64,000 nt of DNA, taken from the NCBI GenBank assembly GCA_964615905.1, contig CAZTUB010000019.1:62001-126000 (forward strand), given 5' to 3'. The notes beneath the pieces are model-generated. The model was not told the origin of the DNA, did not search any database, and was given only the letters and a program-made list of their open reading frames with translations. The position numbers were made by a program, and so were the translations under genes. The stretch is from DATLMR01 sp964615905. Lineage in GTDB: Bacteria > Acidobacteriota > Blastocatellia > UBA7656. Position 1 is the stretch's first letter. Every line of letters starts with the position of its first letter. Of this stretch, positions 42,275-50,582 are shown piece after piece.

Positions 42275-43942
42275 ATGAAGGGTGAGGTTAGCCTCTTCAG
42301 AAAGATTTTCGCACTGGCGATCACCTTTATGGTCTTAGCCGGTAGCGTTCCGTCTGTCTTTGCTCAGGAAGAGACTCAGCGCAAGGACGGAAATGAGAAG
42401 AAGCGGCGCGAAGAACTGAAAAGCGTCTACAAGAAATGGCTCGACGAGGACGTCTCCTACATCATCACCGACGAGGAGCGGCGCGCTTTCAAATCGCTAA
42501 AGACAGATGAGGAGCGCGACCAGTTTATCGAGCAGTTCTGGCTCCGCCGCGACCCTGACCCGGACACTCCTGAAAACGAGTACAAGGAACAGTATTACGA
42601 GCGAATACAGTACGCCAACGAGCGTTTTTCGTCGGGCGTTCCCGGCTGGAGGACCGACCGTGGCCGCATATACGTGATGTACGGGAAGCCCGACCAGATA
42701 GAGTCGCACCCGACTGGCGGCACTTACAACCGCCCGAGCTACGAAGGCGGCGGCACGACGACCACATACCCGTTCGAGACCTGGTGGTATCGGTACATCG
42801 AAGGCATAGGTTCTGACATAGAGATCGAGTTCGTCGATCCGACAGGCTCAGGCGAGTACCGCATTGCTCGCAGCCCGAACGAGAAGGACGCCATGTTGTT
42901 CGTGCCGAACGCGGGCCTGACGCTGGCAGAAAGCCTTGGGCTTTCGAGCAAGGCCGACCGCGTTACAGGGACAGGCTCGTACACGGAGGCGAGCGGTCGC
43001 ATGTTCGGCACGCGCGCCAAAGACCAGCCCTTCGAGCGGCTCGCGTTAATCAGCGCGCTACAGCGGGCGCCCACGATCAAATTCCCTGACCTTCAGGTCA
43101 AGGCGGACCTCCCGGAAGTCGCCGCCGACATCCTGCCGTTTACGGTCCGCACGGACTTCTTCCGGCTGGGCAACGATTCGGTCGTCACTTCCTTCACGAT
43201 GCAGTTCGATCACGCGGACCTTTCGTTCAAGAACGTCGGCGGCGTGTATTCGTCCACGACGAACCTTTACGCGCGCATAACCGCTTTGTCAGGCCGCCGC
43301 CAGGGCGCGCCTTTCGAGGACATTGTGCAGACGGCCCGCTACACCGAAGACCAGTTGCCCGCGGCGCAGTCGCAGCGCTCCGTCTATCAGAAGAACGTCG
43401 TGCTGCCTCCGGGCCGTTACAAGATCGACGTGGTCGCGCGCGACATCGTCAGCGGCAAGACCGGCATACTCCATCACTCGTTCGAGGTTCCGCGTTATCA
43501 AGAGAAACAGCTCGCGACCAGCACGCTGATCCTTGCGGCTTCAATCGAGCCGCTCGATAACAAGGCTATCCCCGCGGGCCAGTTCATAATCGGCCGCTAC
43601 AAGGTCAAGCCCTTCGTCAGCGGCATCTACAAACCGGGGCAGAACCTCGCGATGTTCCTGCAGGTTTATGACGCGGAGATGGACCAGGCCACCTTGCAGC
43701 CCGCCTTGAAGGTCGAGTACATAATCTCGAAGGGGAGCCAGGAGGTCATGCGCATAGTCGAAGACGGGAAGAGCAAGCTCGGCATCATCGATATGAAAGG
43801 CCAGCAGCTCACGGTTGCTCGCGGCATACCGCTTGTGGGGCCGCTTGCCGAACCCGGGACCTACACCATCACCGTGAAGATTACAGACCAGGTCTCGCAA
43901 AAAGTCGTGACCCCACAATCCCAGTTCACGGTAGTGAGATAA
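42275..43942 (+). CDS. GWxTD domain-containing exported protein
   Basis: 555-residue exported protein of a family typical of Acidobacteriota. After a signal peptide (FALAITFMVLAGSVPSVFAQ) the domain starts with KWLDEDVSYIITDEERRAFK, then FWLRRDPDPDTPENEYKEQYYERI and the eponymous GWRTDRGRIYVMYGKPD. A long C-terminal beta-sandwich part follows. The function is unknown; a periplasmic or cell-wall role is assumed for the family. ATG 42275 follows GGAAAGGAG; an earlier in-frame start overlaps the promoter and is rejected. A clear terminator follows. Confidence 0.9.
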   Translation: MKGEVSLFRKIFALAITFMVLAGSVPSVFAQEETQRKDGNEKKRREELKSVYKKWLDEDVSYIITDEERRAFKSLKTDEERDQFIEQFWLRRDPDPDTPENEYKEQYYERIQYANERFSSGVPGWRTDRGRIYVMYGKPDQIESHPTGGTYNRPSYEGGGTTTTYPFETWWYRYIEGIGSDIEIEFVDPTGSGEYRIARSPNEKDAMLFVPNAGLTLAESLGLSSKADRVTGTGSYTEASGRMFGTRAKDQPFERLALISALQRAPTIKFPDLQVKADLPEVAADILPFTVRTDFFRLGNDSVVTSFTMQFDHADLSFKNVGGVYSSTTNLYARITALSGRRQGAPFEDIVQTARYTEDQLPAAQSQRSVYQKNVVLPPGRYKIDVVARDIVSGKTGILHHSFEVPRYQEKQLATSTLILAASIEPLDNKAIPAGQFIIGRYKVKPFVSGIYKPGQNLAMFLQVYDAEMDQATLQPALKVEYIISKGSQEVMRIVEDGKSKLGIIDMKGQQLTVARGIPLVGPLAEPGTYTITVKITDQVSQKVVTPQSQFTVVR

Positions 43943-43968
43943 CTCTGGTTGAACCCCTCGCTTGATAG

Positions 43969-44000
43969 ACGGGTCCGTTTCGGCGGACCCGTTTTATTTT
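43969..44000 (+). terminator. Rho-independent terminator after the GWxTD gene
   Basis: Arms ACGGGTCCG and CGGACCCGT with the loop TTTCGG, followed by TTTATTTT. Confidence 0.92.
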
Positions 44001-44018
44001 GCCGGAAGGGGCATGACC

Positions 44019-44046
44019 TTGCTATCATCAAGTCCTCGAATATAAC
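44019..44046 (+). promoter_or_regulatory. Probable promoter of mreB
   Basis: TTGCTA (44019-44024) and TATAAC (44041-44046) with 16-base spacing, 18 bases before the start codon. That leaves a very short leader with AAAGGACAT as ribosome site. Confidence 0.5.
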
Positions 44047-44064
44047 CCATTATCCAAAGGACAT

Positions 44065-45099
44065 ATGAAATTCTCCATAAGCAATCCCTTTACGGAAGAC
44101 CTGGCAATCGACCTTGGGACCGTGCACACATTCATATACGCGCGCGGGCGCGGGATGGTCGTAAACGAGCCGTCGCTTGTGGCCGTAGACCGTGTGACGG
44201 ACGAGGTTATCGCGGTCGGCAACGAAGCGCTCGAAATGCTTGGCCGCTCGCCCGAAGACGTGACGGTCGTCTACCCCATGCGCGAAGGAGTTGTCGCCGA
44301 CTCTGAGCTTGCGCAGAAGATGCTGGGGAAGTTCGTCAGGAAAGCGCGGGGCAGCCGCGCGCGGTTCTCCCGGCGGGTGATCCTCAGCGTGCCTTCCGGT
44401 ATCACCTCCGTCGAGCGCTTTGCGATCAACGAAGTCATCAAAGGCGTAGGCGTGAGCCGCGTCTACCTGGTCGAGCAGGGGCTTGCCGCCGCAATAGGTG
44501 CGACGCTTCCTGTGGCCGAAAAAGAGGCTTCGATGGTGGTGGACATCGGCGGCGGCTCGACGTCGATTGCGGTTCTTGCAAATTCAGGGATTGTCGCTTC
44601 CCAGACATTGAGAATCGGCGGGCTCGATATGGACCACGCCATCATCGACCAGATAAAACACGACCATAAAGTTTTGATCGGAGAGCGGACCGCCGAGCGG
44701 TTAAAGATGGTGCTGGGGTCTGCGACGACAGCCCCCGAAGAGCACAAGAGCGTGGTAAAAGGTCAGAGCTTGACCGAAGGCGGCCCGGAGGTCATCGAGG
44801 TGACATCGCAGGAGATTCAAAAGGCCATCGACGGGACGATAAGGCAGATAGTCGAAGCCACACGCGAGATACTCGAAGAGGTGCCGCCTGAGATCGCAAG
44901 CGACCTGCACGACCGTGGGGTTGTGGTGACGGGCGGGATCTCGCTTCTTGCCGGAATGGATGAGCGTATAAGCCAGGCGACAAAGCTCAAAGTTTACATC
45001 GCCGAAAGCCCCAGGCAATCGGTCGGGCGCGGACTGATCGCGCTCTACGACCAGCCGCTGTTGCTGCGCCGTGTCGCCCGCAACCTTGAAATGTCTTGA
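44065..45099 (+). CDS. mreB: Rod shape-determining protein MreB
   Basis: 344-residue actin-like protein that forms filaments under the membrane and directs cell-wall synthesis. Nucleotide-binding motifs are intact: AIDLGTVHTFIYARGRG (phosphate 1), VVDIGGGSTSIAVL (phosphate 2) and VVTGGISLLAGM (adenosine). AIDLGTVHT has His in place of the Asn/Tyr of model MreB. The N-terminal SNPFTEDLAIDLG is typical. No mreC or mreD follows, because the next gene is convergent and separated by a repeat element; MreC/D must lie elsewhere, or this is a paralogue. Confidence 0.95.
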   Translation: MKFSISNPFTEDLAIDLGTVHTFIYARGRGMVVNEPSLVAVDRVTDEVIAVGNEALEMLGRSPEDVTVVYPMREGVVADSELAQKMLGKFVRKARGSRARFSRRVILSVPSGITSVERFAINEVIKGVGVSRVYLVEQGLAAAIGATLPVAEKEASMVVDIGGGSTSIAVLANSGIVASQTLRIGGLDMDHAIIDQIKHDHKVLIGERTAERLKMVLGSATTAPEEHKSVVKGQSLTEGGPEVIEVTSQEIQKAIDGTIRQIVEATREILEEVPPEIASDLHDRGVVVTGGISLLAGMDERISQATKLKVYIAESPRQSVGRGLIALYDQPLLLRRVARNLEMS

Positions 45100-45112
45100 G
45101 CGAACATAAGGC

Positions 45113-45218
45113 GTGAACCGTGAACCGTAAACCGTGACAAGAGGGGGAGAAGAAGCGCACTTTCGCCCGGTCTTTCTTGTCACGGTTTACGGTTCACGGT
45201 TTACGATTTACGGTTTAC
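45113..45218. repeat. Heptamer inverted-repeat element, copy 4
   Basis: The left arm (45113-45141) is GTGAACC twice, GTAAACC, GTGACAA and G, the same as copy 2. The right arm (45176-45218) is longer: read on the minus strand it is GTAAACC, GTAAATC, GTAAACC, GTGAACC, GTAAACC, GTGACAA, G. The first 22 bp beside the loop pair perfectly. The loop starts AGGGGGAGAAGAAGCGC. The right arm holds the stop codon of the convergent PIG-L gene. Confidence 0.88.
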
Positions 45219-47052
45219 TTATAAGGACACGGTTTTGGGTTAGATCAAAGCCGATGGCCTTTACCTGTATGGACCGGGAGGCGATAGCGTCGGGTGGCGC
45301 GGGCCGCTCCCGTCTGAACTCAAGCAGCACGTCGGGCGCGAGCGGCGGCTTCTGGATGGGGAGCTTCAAATTCAGGGTCAGCGTTATCTCCTGGTCTTCC
45401 TTATCAAAGCTGATTTGCGTCGGTTTGTAGCTTTCGTCCGTTAGCGCGAGCGGGACAACCCACAACGCGCCCGTGAAACCGCCCGGCACGCGGTTTATAA
45501 GCCGAACAGTTGCGGCTACTTCGCGCGGACTGTCCCAATCCTTCAACACAACCGGAGGCGGCGTCGTTATCTCGACCTCAGGGACTATCTCAAACCGCGC
45601 GACGGCAGGAACAAAAAAAGTCGTCTGCCCCAGGCCTACTTCGGCCAGAGCTACAAATTGCGCGCCGCCGGGCTCGACCTGGCGAACGCCAAGCGGCTGC
45701 GAGCCAACGGGGTAATATGTCTCGTTACCCTCGCTTCCGAATCGCGTGGTGAACGCCGCCCCTTCCGGCACGGTGAACTTGATCTCTTTATCAAGGCTTT
45801 CAGACGAGTTGAGCGAGACAGGCTCCGAGACGTTAAGGCTCGCGGCCTGTTCCGATCTTATCAAGTCAGGCGGCGTATGAAGGATGACCGGCAGCAGCTT
45901 TTCGCTGCCGTTTGAAACCGTGAGCCGCGCAATGACTTCCTGACCTTTTACGAGAGTCTCGTCCGACAGCCTTATCTGGAGCGATACGCCGAGCAAGATC
46001 GCGAGCGCGCGTTCGAGCGCTTCGGTGAACCGCACGACCCTGAAATAATCGGCCCCGTATCTTCCGAGCAAATCCACGTTCGAGCCCTCGGCCCGTTTCT
46101 CGATGAGCTTGTCTTTGAGCGCGTCAATCAGACGGTCTTGCTGGCCTATCGCCTCAAGCAGAGAGATGTCGCCCACGCGCGGCGGCGCTACTGCGCGCGA
46201 GACGTTCTCAGGCAGCACCAGATTATCTAAAAAACCGCTTCCGAACCTTATCCCCGCGTTGGCCGAATCGCGGACGAGCTTGTAGTAGCTCGCGCCCGTG
46301 TCGTTAAGAAGATGAAAGTAGCGCCCCGCGCTGTCGGTAAATCGTTGACCTGCGGCCTGGGCCATCTGCCTGTAGGTCCGCCCGCGCGCAGGGTTGTACT
46401 CTCGCGTATAGACGACGGCTTCGCCGCTGCCTTCGTCTGCCTTCTGAAAAACACGGCGCACCTGCCACGGCCCCGGATCGCCTTCCGTGGCCGGCTTTGA
46501 ATCGGCGGCCGCAGTTTCGTAAGCGTCGAGCGTCAGGCGAGCGGTTGCGCGGTGCTCGCCTGACCCGGTTTGCAGGTTGTGGCTCGTGATAACAATATCG
46601 GGTCTGAAAAGCCTGAAGGCGCGAGCCAGCTTGCCCACACCGTCCTGGCCCCATAGCTTCAAGACATCCTCGAATGAAGCGAGGTGGTCGGCCGGCGTCA
46701 GGTCCAGAAACATCACGTCAGCGCCAAGCAGGCGGGCAGCCTCCAGAATCTCGCGCGTGCGGTTTTGCGCGGGGTCGCCGCCGTCCATACCGTCGCCGCG
46801 CGTCGCAAGAACGATCACCGTCCGCGCGCCTATCTTCTTGCGGTAATAGGCGAGCGCCCCTCGATCAATGTCTTCGGCGTGGGCTGCGACGGCAAGAATT
46901 GTGTAAGGGCTTGAGAGGTCACGAAGCGCCTGGTCGAGCGCAACTACGCCGCGCTCTTCGATTAACGGCTCGCGCACGCGCTCGACAGGCTCAAGCGCGC
47001 GCGTGCTTCCTGCAAATATCAACACAAGCAGAAGCGAGAAAAGTTTCTTCAT
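45208..47052 (-). CDS. Exported PIG-L-like deacetylase with altered motif
   Basis: 614-residue exported protein. A signal peptide (LFSLLLVLIFAGSTRA) precedes an N-terminal PIG-L/LmbE domain (about 40-290): AVAAHAEDIDRGALAYY, VIVLATRGDGMDGGDP, and SHNLQTGSGEHRATARL. The family's first metal motif AHPDDE is here AHAEDI, keeping His and Asp but not the usual order, so catalysis may be changed. About 320 further residues form beta-sandwich modules like NPCBM or CARDB-type domains. The start at 47052 is preferred to 47118 because the signal begins there. The stop lies in the adjacent heptamer repeat. Confidence 0.78.
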   Translation of the reverse strand: MKKLFSLLLVLIFAGSTRALEPVERVREPLIEERGVVALDQALRDLSSPYTILAVAAHAEDIDRGALAYYRKKIGARTVIVLATRGDGMDGGDPAQNRTREILEAARLLGADVMFLDLTPADHLASFEDVLKLWGQDGVGKLARAFRLFRPDIVITSHNLQTGSGEHRATARLTLDAYETAAADSKPATEGDPGPWQVRRVFQKADEGSGEAVVYTREYNPARGRTYRQMAQAAGQRFTDSAGRYFHLLNDTGASYYKLVRDSANAGIRFGSGFLDNLVLPENVSRAVAPPRVGDISLLEAIGQQDRLIDALKDKLIEKRAEGSNVDLLGRYGADYFRVVRFTEALERALAILLGVSLQIRLSDETLVKGQEVIARLTVSNGSEKLLPVILHTPPDLIRSEQAASLNVSEPVSLNSSESLDKEIKFTVPEGAAFTTRFGSEGNETYYPVGSQPLGVRQVEPGGAQFVALAEVGLGQTTFFVPAVARFEIVPEVEITTPPPVVLKDWDSPREVAATVRLINRVPGGFTGALWVVPLALTDESYKPTQISFDKEDQEITLTLNLKLPIQKPPLAPDVLLEFRRERPAPPDAIASRSIQVKAIGFDLTQNRVLISKP

Positions 47053-47166
47053 AATGACAATTGCCCTTCCAGACAACGCGTATAAAAGGGTATCGTTCAG
47101 TTTTATCATCAAGGCCATTTCGGTGCGGCTATAGCTATGGTAGCATCTTACGCCATCTTTTTATAA

Positions 47167-47187
47167 GGACTGGGGACTGAGGACTGA
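47167..47187 (+). repeat. Three tandem heptamers GGACTGR
   Basis: GGACTGG, GGACTGA, GGACTGA in a row. The unit length equals that of the larger elements elsewhere but the sequence differs. It lies just before the uncertain start of the polytopic membrane protein gene. Confidence 0.6.
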
Positions 47188-47273
47188 TACTCTCGCGGCG
47201 AACGGTTAATGTCGAAACACGCGTAAGAGCGAAGGTTGCGCTGCTGTGCCTTGCCCTGTCCGCCCTCGCGGCC

Positions 47274-48971
47274 GTGCCTTTCTTCTTTATCTCAAGCCCG
47301 TACCCCGGCAGCGAGGCAAGGGCGATACCGATGCCCATCACTCACGACATGCATCTGCACTTCGAGCAGATGAAGTCGTTTTATCGCGGGCTCTCTGACG
47401 GCGAAATCTATCCCCGATGGGAAGAGGATACGAACAGGGGGTTTGGCGCTCCGACGACCAGCTACTACCCGCCTGCGATCTACTACGTCACTTCGCTATT
47501 CTTTTTTATCTTCAAAGACTGGTGGTGCGCGCTGCTGGCCACGCACCTGCTCGTCATGATTGCGTCGGGCGCGGCGCTCTACCTCTACGCGCAAAGGCTC
47601 ATGTCGCGGCCGTCTGCCAGCGTAGCGATGGCCGCATATATCTTCCTGCCCTATCACCTGATAGACCTCTACCAGCGAGGCGCGCTCGCAGAGCTGCTCG
47701 GCTTTATATGGATGCCGCTCATGCTGCTGTTTTGCGAGCGGTTGTTCGGCGAGGAGAGCGAGGAAGACCGACCAGGGTTGTCAAATACCGGAAAGCGCGC
47801 GTGGTCGAGTATGGTCGGCCTCGCTTTGAGCTATGGGTTGTTTCTCTGGTCGCACCCGCCGACGGCTTACCAGTTCACGCTCTGCTTTGGAGTCTACGCG
47901 CTTGTCTTCAGCTGGATGAGAAGAGACTTGCGGGGGCTTATCGCGGTGGTGGCTGCGCTTGCGCTGGGCGCGGCGTTGTCGGCCGTGTACATGCTCCCGG
48001 CCTTTATAGAACGGGACCTCATCCGTAACGAATACGTATTCGAGGCATGGCCTTATCACGCAAGCTACGTCTTTCTTCATGGCCCGCCTTACTCACAGCA
48101 GCCGGAGCACAGAGGCTTCTTCAACCTGATAGATGCGACGTGGTCGTTTGGGACCGTCACCATGGCTTTGTCGGCAATCCTGCTGCTTAAGTTGAAAGAC
48201 CGCGCGACGAATATCTCGAAAAGGCTCACGGCTCGCGTGGTGCTCTGGCTTATCCTGGGCGGCATTGCAAGCTTTATGATGCTCGCTATATCAGAGCCTG
48301 TGGGCCGGTTGATACCCAAGATCGAGATAGGCGTCTTTACCTGGCGTATGCTCTCGATCACGACGCTTGCGACCGCTCTGCTTGCGGGAGCGTCGGCAGA
48401 GGCCGCGCTCGCAAGCTTTGGCGAGAGACGAAGACTGGTCAGGTCGGTTTTCGCATTCGTCGCGCTGTTGATTACCGCAGGCGGCCTCATCATCAGCGTA
48501 ATAGCGGTAGCCGGGCCCATGTTCCGCTCGATCTCTTTCGTCCCCTCTGAAGAGCACGTCAACTTTGCCACCATCCCAAAGACTGCGCCTGACGACCCGC
48601 TAGAATTGCCGCACGTCGAGCGTGTGAGAATCGAAGGCGCGGAGGGGCGCGTCTCAATCGAGCGATGGGCGAGCGAGAAGCGCGCTTTTCAAGTCGATCT
48701 CGCCGCGCCTGCGCGCGTCCTTGTGCGGACGTTTAACTTTCCCGGCTGGGCCGCTACTGTAAACGGCAATCCCGCACATATCCTGACCGGTGACGAGCTT
48801 GGAGAGATTGTCCTTGAGCTTCCCGAAGGCTCGCACTCGATCAAGCTGGTCTTTGCCGACACCGCCTCGCGCCGCGCTGGCCGCGTAATAAGCTATGCGG
48901 CGGTCGCGGTTGTTTTGTTTCTCGGTTTGTGGCTCGCCGCTACCGGGCGCAAGCGCCGCGCGGGGGGCTGA
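47274..48971 (+). CDS. Polytopic membrane protein, YfhO/GT-C-like
   Basis: 565 or more residues with about ten to twelve helices. After HDMHLHFEQMKSFYRGLSDG and YPRWEEDTNRGFGAPTTSYY, typical of membrane glycosyltransferase-like proteins of the YfhO or 6-PTPS-related kind, the rest is hydrophobic until a C-terminal beta-sandwich (about 430-530). Such proteins are thought to transfer lipid-linked sugars. The start is unsure: GTG 47274 cuts into a hydrophobic stretch, since the open frame continues upstream (KVALLCLALSALAAV) to a stop within the heptamers at 47167-47187, with only non-standard start codons there. Confidence 0.72.
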   Translation: MPFFFISSPYPGSEARAIPMPITHDMHLHFEQMKSFYRGLSDGEIYPRWEEDTNRGFGAPTTSYYPPAIYYVTSLFFFIFKDWWCALLATHLLVMIASGAALYLYAQRLMSRPSASVAMAAYIFLPYHLIDLYQRGALAELLGFIWMPLMLLFCERLFGEESEEDRPGLSNTGKRAWSSMVGLALSYGLFLWSHPPTAYQFTLCFGVYALVFSWMRRDLRGLIAVVAALALGAALSAVYMLPAFIERDLIRNEYVFEAWPYHASYVFLHGPPYSQQPEHRGFFNLIDATWSFGTVTMALSAILLLKLKDRATNISKRLTARVVLWLILGGIASFMMLAISEPVGRLIPKIEIGVFTWRMLSITTLATALLAGASAEAALASFGERRRLVRSVFAFVALLITAGGLIISVIAVAGPMFRSISFVPSEEHVNFATIPKTAPDDPLELPHVERVRIEGAEGRVSIERWASEKRAFQVDLAAPARVLVRTFNFPGWAATVNGNPAHILTGDELGEIVLELPEGSHSIKLVFADTASRRAGRVISYAAVAVVLFLGLWLAATGRKRRAGG

Positions 48972-49043
48972 CCGCCGCGCCGCGCATGCCCCGAATGGGT
49001 ACTGCAACTTTATCTTTTTACAGGGTTTGATGGCATATAGGGC

Positions 49044-49072
49044 TTGACACTGGAAGTGCCGTGATTGACAAT
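49044..49072 (+). promoter_or_regulatory. Promoter of the TPR-HTH gene
   Basis: Perfect TTGACA (49044-49049), 17-base spacing, and GACAAT (49067-49072). The -10 box overlaps possible upstream start codons, so translation should begin at ATG 49110. Confidence 0.65.
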
Positions 49073-49109
49073 GCGAGCATTAGAGAATACCGCCCCAGTG
49101 AGAGGACCT

Positions 49110-50570
49110 ATGCCACAAAACCTTGTAGACCCGTCCGTGCTGGAAGAGTTGAGGGAGACCGGCGATTACGACAGGCTCGCGACTCTGCTTTCGGATGGCT
49201 GGCAGCACAGCCCTATCTTGGAGCCGGATACGATACGGTACAGGCTGCTGGCCGCAGAGCTTGCAGGGCGCACGCGCCGTCTCGACGAGATGGAAGAGGC
49301 CCTTGCCCCCTACACGGAAGATTTCAACATGGTCCCGTTCGGGCTTGCCGCCCGCGTCTTGCTGATGTCGGCGATGTTTCATTACCGCCACAACGAGCCG
49401 GGCGAGGCGTTGCGGCTTGCTTCAATGTCGAGGGCGACCGCAAAGGTGCTCGACGACGAGTTCACGTTCGGCGAGGCAGTGCAACTTGAAGGACAGTCCT
49501 ACTGGTCGCTTGAGCGATGGGAAGAGGCCGCAGAGAAGTTCGAAGAGGCTATATCGATTTACGCCGGTCAAGCGCGGTCCTACAGGCTCGGCCTCGCATA
49601 CATATGCCTGGGCGCGGTCCTGAACCGCACAGGCAGTGTCGAGGACGCCCGCGTCTCTTTGGAGCGCGGTATTCGCATACTCCTCAAGAGCCACGACGAG
49701 TACAACCTCGGCGTGGCAAGGGTCAACGTCGCGCTCGCTTTGAACGTTATCGGCGAGCACGAGACGGCGCTGAAGTATCTTATGTTCGCCCACGATACGT
49801 TCGAGCAGATGGGCCACAAACAGTACGTCTATCTTACGTTGAACAGCATCGCCTCGACGCTGATAGGGCTTCGAGATTACGAGCGCGCAGAGAACTATGT
49901 CACGCGCGCGCTCGCTATGGGTAGGGAAGTGGGCAGCATGCAGATCGCTTCGACATACGAGATTAAGGCGCGAGTCCATTTTTGCCGCCGCGAGTTTGAC
50001 AGCGCGGAGAAGTCCGTCACAGCGTCTCTTGAAATTGCCGCGCAGGCAAACAGCCCTTCACAGATGATCGAAGCGAGGCGAACGCAGGGGCGATTATTCC
50101 TCGCGCAGGACCGCGAGGACGAAGCCGCCGCAACGCTCTGGCACGCGCTCGATCTTGCGCAGGACCTTCGCGCATCGCTGCTTGAGCTTGAGGTAAAAGC
50201 CTTGCTCGCGCAGGCTATCTCGACTACGAACCCCGTCGAAGCGCTCAAGATGATCTCGGATGTCGAAGCGGCGCTCGGCGAAAGACCGCTGCCCGATCTG
50301 AGAAAAGACGCGCAGGCCGCCCGCCGCCGTATCAACTCGCTCAGCCAGGAACACTACTTCATACTGTCGGATGCAAAGATGCCGCTGCTGGCAGACGCGA
50401 AGATTTCGCTGCTCAAATGGCTGTGGGCGCGCGCGCTTTACAAGGCGCGCGGCAACGCGCGTGACGCGGCGGCTATTCTGGGTGTCACGCCGACTTATAT
50501 CAGAAAGCTGACGAAGGTCATCCCGCGCGACCTGCTGCGACCCGGAAAGAAGCGGCCAAAGCGGAAATGA
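49110..50570 (+). CDS. TPR-repeat protein with C-terminal Fis-type helix-turn-helix
   Basis: 486-residue protein, almost entirely helical. About eight TPR-like repeats (residues 20-400) include AEKFEEAISIYAGQARSYRLG and SLEIAAQANSPSQMIEARRTQG-type pairs. The last 60 residues read ARALYKARGNARDAAAILGVTPTYIRKL, very close to the Fis-type helix-turn-helix of enhancer-binding proteins, then a basic tail (RPGKKRPKRK). It lacks receiver, AAA+ or kinase domains, so it is probably a DNA-binding regulator sensing a peptide or protein via TPRs. Earlier starts at 49065 and 49071 overlap the promoter. Confidence 0.78.
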   Translation: MPQNLVDPSVLEELRETGDYDRLATLLSDGWQHSPILEPDTIRYRLLAAELAGRTRRLDEMEEALAPYTEDFNMVPFGLAARVLLMSAMFHYRHNEPGEALRLASMSRATAKVLDDEFTFGEAVQLEGQSYWSLERWEEAAEKFEEAISIYAGQARSYRLGLAYICLGAVLNRTGSVEDARVSLERGIRILLKSHDEYNLGVARVNVALALNVIGEHETALKYLMFAHDTFEQMGHKQYVYLTLNSIASTLIGLRDYERAENYVTRALAMGREVGSMQIASTYEIKARVHFCRREFDSAEKSVTASLEIAAQANSPSQMIEARRTQGRLFLAQDREDEAAATLWHALDLAQDLRASLLELEVKALLAQAISTTNPVEALKMISDVEAALGERPLPDLRKDAQAARRRINSLSQEHYFILSDAKMPLLADAKISLLKWLWARALYKARGNARDAAAILGVTPTYIRKLTKVIPRDLLRPGKKRPKRK

Positions 50571-50582
50571 TGGCGGGCAGGG

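Noticed and set aside
29483..45218. CRISPR array
   Set aside because: The repeats are tandem 7-base units in inverted arms with no regular spacers, and no cas gene is present.
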